A stretch of 64,000 nt of DNA from Gerris lacustris (Eukaryota > Arthropoda > Insecta > Hemiptera > Gerridae): assembly GCA_951217055.1 (NCBI GenBank), contig OX578277.1:63086388-63150387 (forward strand), written 5' to 3'. A model generated the notes under the pieces. It worked only from the letters and a program-made list of their open reading frames with translations, was not told where the DNA came from and ran no database searches. The position numbers and the translations under genes were made by a program. Below, piece after piece: positions 56,735 through 64,000 of the stretch. Position 1 is the stretch's first letter. Every line of letters begins with the position of its first letter.

Positions 56735-57269
56735 ATGAACTCGTATTTCGAACAGACGGGTTTCTACGGAGCGCACCATCATCAAGGAGGCTCTGCCCAT
56801 CATCATCACGAACAAGCAGCAGCCTACAGGTTCCCTCTTGGTCTAGGCATGTCACCTTACGCCTCCAGCCAGCATCATCATCACGGCCTTCAGGCCCCAA
56901 GACCACAAGACTCTCCTTACGACGCCTCTGTAGCGGCCGCATGTAAGCTATATTCAGCCTCGGCTGACTCCGCCGCCTCCAACTACGGTTCGCCCGTGGC
57001 CAAACCCGACTGCAGTAAGACGGAGGGACATACGAACGGGTACGGTAAAGAAGTGTGGGGGCGTGAGACGGGCAGCAGGTACGGGGGACTGGCGGGTTCG
57101 CCCGAAAGCGGCAGATCGTCGGCTCAGCCGCTGGGGGCGGCCAGCACCCCCGCTCCGGCGTGGAACCAATGCAGCATCACCCCTACGTCCGGCCAACCTG
57201 CGGTAGCACCCTCTCCTCTCCATCAGCAAGCTTCTCAGCACACCTTCTACCCCTGGATGGCTATAGCAG
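56735..57269 (+). CDS. Ubx: Ultrabithorax homeotic protein, first coding exon
   Basis: Encodes the N-terminal ~178 residues of Ubx, a nuclear homeodomain transcription factor that specifies posterior thoracic/anterior abdominal segment identity with Extradenticle/Pbx as cofactor. The start MNSYFEQTGFYG is the Ubx-specific N-terminus. Next come His-rich runs, then YRFPLGLGMSPYASS, QDSPYDASVAAACKLY and finally HTFYPWMAIAG, whose YPWM hexapeptide binds Exd. The exon ends in AG|GTACCT at 57269/57270, leaving a phase-1 split Gly codon; reading on hits TAG two codons later. The homeodomain exon lies beyond the window. An upstream TTG-initiated extension from 56693 is unlikely because the ATG at 56735 gives the conserved N-terminus. 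Confidence 0.96.
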
Positions 57270-59071
57270 GTACCTAGTCTTATTTTACCACTTCACGCCT
57301 TTTACCCTCTCTTTATATCCTCCCCCAATTTATTGTTATTTAGCCCTCTCGATTACACAGTGCCCTAGTGACCCTACTTTGTCGCTTACCACAATCGCAT
57401 TTTCCACCCGTAGGAAGTTGTTACGGAGATAAAATTAAGTTGTCATATAAAAGTCGTCACCCCTTTCCACAGAGCCGAGATTACAAGTTCTACTCAGAGC
57501 TAAACCATCTAATACTACCCTGAAAATAATAGTTTTACCTCATCTCTTAAAAAAAAAACAACAAAAAAACTGCAAAACTGTTTTTCTTTATATTGGTATA
57601 TAAAAAAGTTAGTATAATGTAGATAATAACGTTTCATGTTTTTATTGGTGTTCGTAAGTTACGTTTAATGTTTTTATTGGTTTTTTAAGTTATATACAAA
57701 AACCTAAACAAGTACTTAAGTTAAACTATTTTTTATTTATTTATTTTTTCTTATTGGAACAATTGAAAAAAAAAAAATATATATTACTACTTAAAAAATA
57801 TCAAAAAATGTAATACTTAACGCGATAACTTAAAAAACAATTTAAACTATCGTAAACAATTTAACGAATAAAAATGTACTAAACATTGTACTATAACACA
57901 TTGTACTATAAATTATAACGTTTATAATTTGTACGTATATTAACGTTTAATTCTTACAAATTATTAATATAATAAAATTATAATCAAAATTTGTTGATTT
58001 GATCTTTATTAGTTATTTCTGGTTTTATTATATCAAACTATAATATGAAATAATTGATTAGGTATTTGTAAAATTTAAATAAATAAATTGTGAATTATTA
58101 CAGTAATTATTAAATACATAATTAATAAACAAGATTGTGCTAGGCTAATTTCTATTTATTTGTTGTTTTTTTTTAAAAAAAAAATCTAATTTTTATTTTA
58201 TTATTTTAAATTCGTCCGTATATTTTTCCTTCTTAAATATAACTTTTGAGTTTGAATGAAGTAATAATAAAATATTAGGTCCTAGTCACGTTTAAAAGCA
58301 GAATGATTTTTTTTTTTTTAATTCTGTTATATTACGTTCTCTTTAAGTACGTATAAATTGACCAATTTAAATGTTCTAGTCCGAAAAAGTTCCGTAAAAT
58401 TATAGGTCTGAGTTAATGACATTTTCAAGCACTTTTTTAAAAAAAATTTTAAACCCAAAAATTGATTTTGATTTAATACATAATTATTATAAATAATTCT
58501 AAATTAAAGACTGTTAAACATTAAAAAAAAATAAAGTATAGCTAAATAAGTAGTGCTCCGAATGTTCATTAAAGCGTTGAGTTTTGGGTAAAATGTTTAA
58601 AAAAAGTTATTTACTATAATATTGTTTGCTAAAAGCATCATAAAAGTTTTGTTTTTCATAAATTTAAAATATTATACGCTATTCGTATTGTGTGTCGTCT
58701 CAATGAAATATATAAATTTATAAATTTTGACTATACCTCGTCATCAATAATATTTATAATTGTTATTTTTCATGCAGTTTTTTAATATTTTATCTTTAAT
58801 GTAGTTATTATTATGTAATTTATTATTTGCTAAGCTCCTGCACATTATTTTACTACTAAGAATAATCATATAAAAAGGGAATTAAATACTAATATTAAGA
58901 AATATTATAATTTAAAAATTAGTAAATAGTTGAAATAGAACTTACCATAACATTTTATTTTTTAAAAAAGTATATAAATATGTAAAAAAAAAAAAAAAAA
59001 AAAATATATATAATTCAAATTCATTTATTTCAACAAATGCAGCCCCTCTAATAAATACAATATATACGTAC

Positions 59072-59074
<3 letters not shown>

Positions 59075-59156
<82 letters not shown>
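59075..59156 (+). repeat. Compound (AT)n(GT)n microsatellite
   Basis: About 65 bases of alternating AT followed by eight GT units, inside the Ubx intron. Confidence 0.95.
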
Positions 59157-60185
59157 AGATATAAAATAATTAAAACGAATAATGACAAATCATTTTAAAT
59201 AAACATAACTTCAAATATAATAAGTAAAATATCAAAAACATTTGTTAAACATGTTAACCAACGAATCTATGATCAAGGTAATATGAGCGAATTAATTACT
59301 TAAACAAATAAATATCCAATCCTTATTGTTTTTATTGTAAATTGTTTAAACAACAACTAAACCAAACAAATTAAACGATGAAAATTATATTAAAAAAATA
59401 TGAAAATTTTTACTACGTTTTTATTAGCTTGCTTGCTTGTGTGTTTGTTTGTTTGTTTGTCCGGTACAAATCTGGCAATCGATTTCTAACTAGTTTCCCG
59501 AATAGCAAGACATTTGAAACTTTTAGCATAGCTCAGAACACGATGACAATGCCATTATATTAATACTTTTAGCCATCTTTCTGCAGAATTTAATTGGTTT
59601 TCAGCAAATTTTGCTGTATGGAAAGGTAGTTAAAATCCGCCAGTTATTTTATTTTTTTTGCCATATCCCATATTTACAGTCTTCATTTTGATGGGTTTCA
59701 AATTCGTGATTTTTATAAATAAGAGATAAACATTGAATGACAGCAAAACAGTAAATACATCAATTATATTATTTATATTATTTCAAATGATCGATGGCAC
59801 TGTTTAGATTTGGTTTTGGGGAGATCCGTTGTACAAAGATTTGTCTTTTTATAGGTTTAAGATCAGCTCTCTATATATGTGAAGAACTATTTTTTTTCAC
59901 TAACATTATATATTATATATCAATAACAATTATATTATCAACATTACATACGAATCAACAGAAAATTTAAAAACCTAGTATATAAAAAGTTCTTTTTATC
60001 TTGAAATTATTATTAATGCAAATGTATTTATCTTCAAAAGAATAAAATGACTATCGTACAAAGAGGGGAAAAAATTAAAAACACGACATAAAACTAAAAT
60101 AGTAAGGTGTTAGAGTAGATATTTATTATTTCCTTATTCAAGTTTTTAAGTTTTAGGTAGTATTCATACTGCGGAAAGATTAAAT

Positions 60186-60330
60186 TTTACTTTAAATCAA
60201 ATTATAATTATCATTAACTACGGGAGACATACAGAGAAAAATAAACGCCAGCACCGGGACGGTGCTGGGGTCTTTTTTTCTCTGTATGTCTCCCGTAGTT
60301 AATGATAATTATAATTTGATTTAAAGTAAA
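60186..60330. repeat. 145-bp near-perfect hairpin in Ubx intron
   Basis: Arms share coordinate sum 120516. Outer arms of about 55 bp, starting TTTACTTTAAATCAAATTAT and ending GGAGACATACAGAGAAAAA, pair perfectly. A short internal loop follows, then an inner stem CCAGCACCG / CGGTGCTGG (60248-60256 / 60260-60268) with loop GGA. It could be a MITE, a structured RNA precursor or a cruciform; no protein coding. Confidence 0.9.
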
Positions 60331-62234
60331 TGATATTTATTATCTTAATTCATGGACGATTAATGGATAAGTAATTAAACATGATGTAAGATAGATTAAT
60401 GTTTATATTTTTAAATTGTACAAAAAATTTCATATTGCTATCTTCAATAAATTCCAAGAATGAACTTCTTTCCTTAGTTCATATTTTAAATACTTTGTAA
60501 TTACCTATTTAGAATGGCTATTTTTGTTCGCTGTCGTGAATTAAAATAATTGTAATAATTAATAATAGTTTGTTCTAATAAGTTCATTATTAAAGTAAGT
60601 CATAATTTAAACAATTTATTTTTTGAATTTGTTTTTCGACTTTCTTGTTTTTAAAATTTAGACTAACAAGTTCCACTAAATCTCATTAAATGTATCAATT
60701 GCGTTTTAATATAAATTAAAATCCAATTAAATGACGGCTAAAAGTCTGAGGAGATTATATACGCTATATTACGTGTAATAGGATATAAAATAAAAAGATG
60801 GTTCAGAATTATCACTATGCTTCTGGTCCCTTTGGTAAGCTTGTAAGCAATAATGTTATAGGGATAATGACAACCCCAAACAAACCAATGACTGCTTATT
60901 TTGCTTTTTTAAAATTACATATGTAGATCATGAATTGACAAATCTATTGTTATATCTTATGGTTATCAACAATTTTTTCCAAAAGTAAAAAAAAAAACAC
61001 TTTGATAAAAATGCTTCCCGTACCTTCGGAAGTAAACATTTTATAGGGGTAGTACCTTTATTGAAGGGAAAACATATTTTAAATAAACTATTTTTCTCTT
61101 ATTTCATAGTTTGAACATACTTTGTTATTATTCTATTTATGTTGGATAATTCCCAATTAAAACAGGTGCTAAGTCGATGTTATTTTGCATCGAGAAACTA
61201 TTAAAGTAATAATGTTATTCATTTATTCCAAATGCAATTGTTAACAACTTTGCCATCCTTTTAATTGAAGCAGCTTCCGGTTATATTAATATTTGCTATA
61301 AGATATAAGATGCTATAAGATATTTGCTCTTAAATTACAGTATAAGTTTCCCTAGTAAGTTATAACAATAATAATTATAATTTAAAAATTAATTTTTAAA
61401 ATAAATTAAATTGTATTTTTAAAGATCTAAAAATGGTTAACTACCCGTAATAACTGTTAAATAGATAGTTATTATAGATTTATACAATAGATAGAGTAAT
61501 AAGTAAACTATTTTAATTTAGTTTCTACTCCCCTCCTCCAAATAAAAATAATTACTTGTATCGAAAAAAAAAAAAAAAAAAAAAAAATACTCATTAAATT
61601 AAGTAAATACCAATAAAAATTTAGATCTTACTATAAATTGGAATTATGTTTTAAATGCAATTAATTACCTAATACAAAATTAAAAGTACCAAATAATAAA
61701 AACCACATTGATGGTATCAGACATTTAGGTAATAGTACTATCAACATAATTTAGGCCATTAATAATTAGTACCATTCATTTAGAGTTTTAAAATTATTTA
61801 TACCACTAAGCTATTATAAGCTTTTCACTCCTAATTTATTATTAACATCTATTTTCAAAAGAAACATACTTTTAAATTACGTGGAATAAATTAATTACGA
61901 GTGATATAATAATAGAAAAAATACTAGTTTAAGTTTAAAATCACCAGGCATTTGTTTATATTATGAGAACTATTAAATAATAATTAATCAATGTTGCTGC
62001 TATTTATTGCTATGTTTATTATATGAGTTTTGTTTTTTTCTAATTCAATTTAATATGTTAATGTTTAGTATAATATTATTCAATGTAATGCCTGTTTCAC
62101 TTAGTCGTTCTTCTTTCTTTTAAAAAAAGTTACAGTTATACGCTTAAAAAGAAAGGGGGGAAAAAGCATGTATCATATAAAAGGAATAAAATTAATTTTT
62201 ACTTTTTTTGTTAATTCAAAGTGGAGGCCCATTA

Positions 62235-62420
62235 ATCAAAATAATTTCGGTTAGATGTAAATCTTGTGGTGCTAGTGGAAGTGTATAGGCGCCTGAAGGA
62301 AAGCTACCTTATATACCCAGGTCAAGTGGGACTCGAAGAAGTGCCCCGTGTGTGGCCACAACTCCAGAACAAGTCGGATCTGTTCCGCACCTCTATATTA
62401 TCTATAACTCGCGCTTTATC
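62235..62420 (+). other. GC-richer island in Ubx intron
   Basis: About 180 bases clearly less AT-rich than the surroundings. A short frame from 62297 reads ...VKWDSKKCPVCGHNSRTSRIC... and stops at about 62396. A Cys-x-x-Cys-x-His pattern is present, but the frame is only ~33 codons with no ATG. It may be a conserved noncoding element or an inserted fragment. Confidence 0.35.
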
Positions 62421-64000
62421 GCTCCTTTTATAACTTGTTTATATTCATCAACGTTGTCATTGTGTTCCTTTAAGTTTACAAACCGGCTACTCATTTTTTT
62501 TTTCAAAAGCCAGTTTTATTTTTATCTTGTTTGAACCAAGAAAATGTTTCTATTTTGGTTTTATATTTTGTTAATTATTTATTGTAATTAACATCTTTAG
62601 TATAATTAATTATCTTTAAGAAATAAAAATCAAGTATTTACATTTGTGATCTGTTGAAGTATTAATTCATAAAATTAAAAATAATGTTAACTTTATGTTC
62701 TACGTCCTGCTCTTTATCGCTTTTTACAGCTTGTTTATACGATTTATCGTTTTTATCGTTCTTTCTTAAAGTAAAAAAAGGCTACTATAATTTTAAGTCT
62801 AACTCTCACTCTTAAATTAATTCATAAGGGATATTATGTGTAAAATATTTCTATTTATATATAAATATTTACGGTCAAAATTATTAGAATTCTCCTGTCA
62901 GGTTAAACGTCATATTTATCCTACATAATACTGCTTATAAACAATAATAAATAATTATAGCTACTAGTTTAAAAAGATAAGTTAATATAAATTTGGGGAA
63001 GAAATTGGTCCAACAAATTGAACAAAACTTTCTAATATATATAGTGGTATAGGTATACTGAACGTAAATCTCATAATAATCAATTAACCAATTTATTATT
63101 AAACATATTCAAGAGGTGATTGCTTACATTTCGTTTTCGTTTTTTAGGTAAATCAGGTATTTTTTTCAATATCTAGGAAAAAAGTTATATTTGTAATTTG
63201 TATATGAAATTATTAAATTAATAAGAAATGTGAATTAAAATCTAGTGAAAGTAATAGTTTTATAAAACTGCCAGCTCTCATAAAATTTACTAATAAATAA
63301 TATATTCTTGATGTGTCAAATTTATTTTAACAATGATTAATAATTACGAGTTATCTTTTTCCGAGGATACATGTATATAAGCGTTATTATGAAATGAGTT
63401 TATATAATTCTTTTAGTGATTGCATTATTCATAAAAATTATATCTGATTTTAATCTTTATTTTCCTCAAAACATGAACATGCTTCATAAAGTTTTTTTTA
63501 TTTTTTTGGTTCTTAAAATTGTACTTCAATAATCGCATGTAAAATGACCACTAATCAGTATAATCAGATTAAAAAAAGCTTCATTGTAAGTAAATATATT
63601 AATTCATGTATCTAATGACAAAAATGTTATTTATTTTAGAGTTTAAATATATTCATAAATAACAAGTGACTACCAAAGTATAAAATTGAAAAGGGGAAAC
63701 ATTTTATATGCATTTTTTTCTATTGATTTACTCATTTTAGAGTGAATTATATTAAATAAATGTATTGCTGTTTATTGTGCAATGTGAATTACAGTATAAT
63801 TGAAGCTATTAACACCCAACCCATAGTTAGACTGGTTTAGGATAACTAATTCAGTAATAATTGTTACAAAGTGATTTGCTGATCAGAAAAAAAGCATAAC
63901 TGATGAATTATTGAGTTTTCTATTAAGTAATCTTTAATTAATCGTGATTTAAAATGGTGCAAAGAGTTCTGGTTAGCATTTTTATATAATAATTAATTTA

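Larger units (their letters stand above)
57270..64000 (+). other. Ubx: Ubx first coding intron (5' part)
   Basis: Starts with donor GTACCT. No acceptor to homeodomain sequence is seen, so the intron runs off the window, as expected for the large first intron of insect Ubx. Very AT-rich. Apart from the microsatellite, hairpin and GC island listed separately, no coding sequence or mobile element was recognised. Two faint family-F-like fragments occur near 60800-60850 and 61005-61040. Confidence 0.8.

Noticed and set aside
57160..57432. 90-aa ORF across the Ubx donor
   Set aside because: Shadow frame of exon 1 running into the intron.
1..64000. CRISPR arrays, operons or bacterial signals
   Set aside because: The sequence is an insect nuclear genome; the tandem repeats lack unique regular spacers.

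Overview
The window is nuclear DNA from an insect. The only host gene seen is the first coding exon of the Hox gene Ultrabithorax (Ubx): an MNSYFEQ start, His-rich runs and a YPWM hexapeptide next to a canonical AG|GT donor, plus strand, 56735-57269. The rest of the AT-rich window is the upstream side of Ubx (1-56.7 kb) and the start of its first coding intron (57.3-64.0 kb). The order cannot be fixed from sequence alone; a hemimetabolous or hemipteroid insect is a guess.

Region 2188-17674 is the outstanding object: a 15,487-bp inverted repeat made of two 7,241-bp arms (2188-9428 and 10434-17674) around a 1,005-bp single-copy spacer. Every long ORF has an identical mirror partner at coordinates summing to 19862. 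The palindrome is bounded exactly by a 6-bp direct repeat, GACGTG, and it sits inside a ~250-bp hAT MITE that has its own 8-bp duplication, ATCACAAT. It is therefore an inserted mobile element, not simply a local rearrangement. Each arm carries, from the outside in: GC-rich terminal repeats, degenerate subterminal repeats, decayed scrambled fragments of older gene copies, then three overlapping ORFs (~130, ~605 and 95 aa) and an array of 91- and 93-bp GC-rich repeats facing the centre. The ~605-aa protein has D-x-D, IYNK and TRLE signatures in the order seen in Rep_trans-type rolling-circle replication initiators, plus a bipartite NLS and a coiled coil. No integrase, polymerase, capsid or DDE transposase is seen. 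With its 6-bp duplication and AG...CT ends it resembles Polinton/Maverick-type integration, but the gene content does not match, so it may be an undescribed element class.

Region 18.5-20.9 kb holds a 5'-truncated Penelope-like retroelement (RT YVDD box plus GIY-YIG endonuclease), preceded by an inverted partial copy of itself and followed by a hammerhead ribozyme whose stems can be read base by base. Region 21-54 kb is a nested graveyard of DNA transposons: a degenerate Tc1/mariner element with TA duplication, several hAT elements and MITEs with exact or near-exact 8-bp duplications, Helitron-like 3' ends, foldback elements, a 25-bp minisatellite and several dispersed repeat families present more than once in the window.

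Region 54-64 kb (Ubx promoter side, exon 1, intron) is almost free of recognisable transposons. It contains a GC-rich exon/5'UTR island, an AT/GT microsatellite and one striking 145-bp perfect hairpin in the intron.
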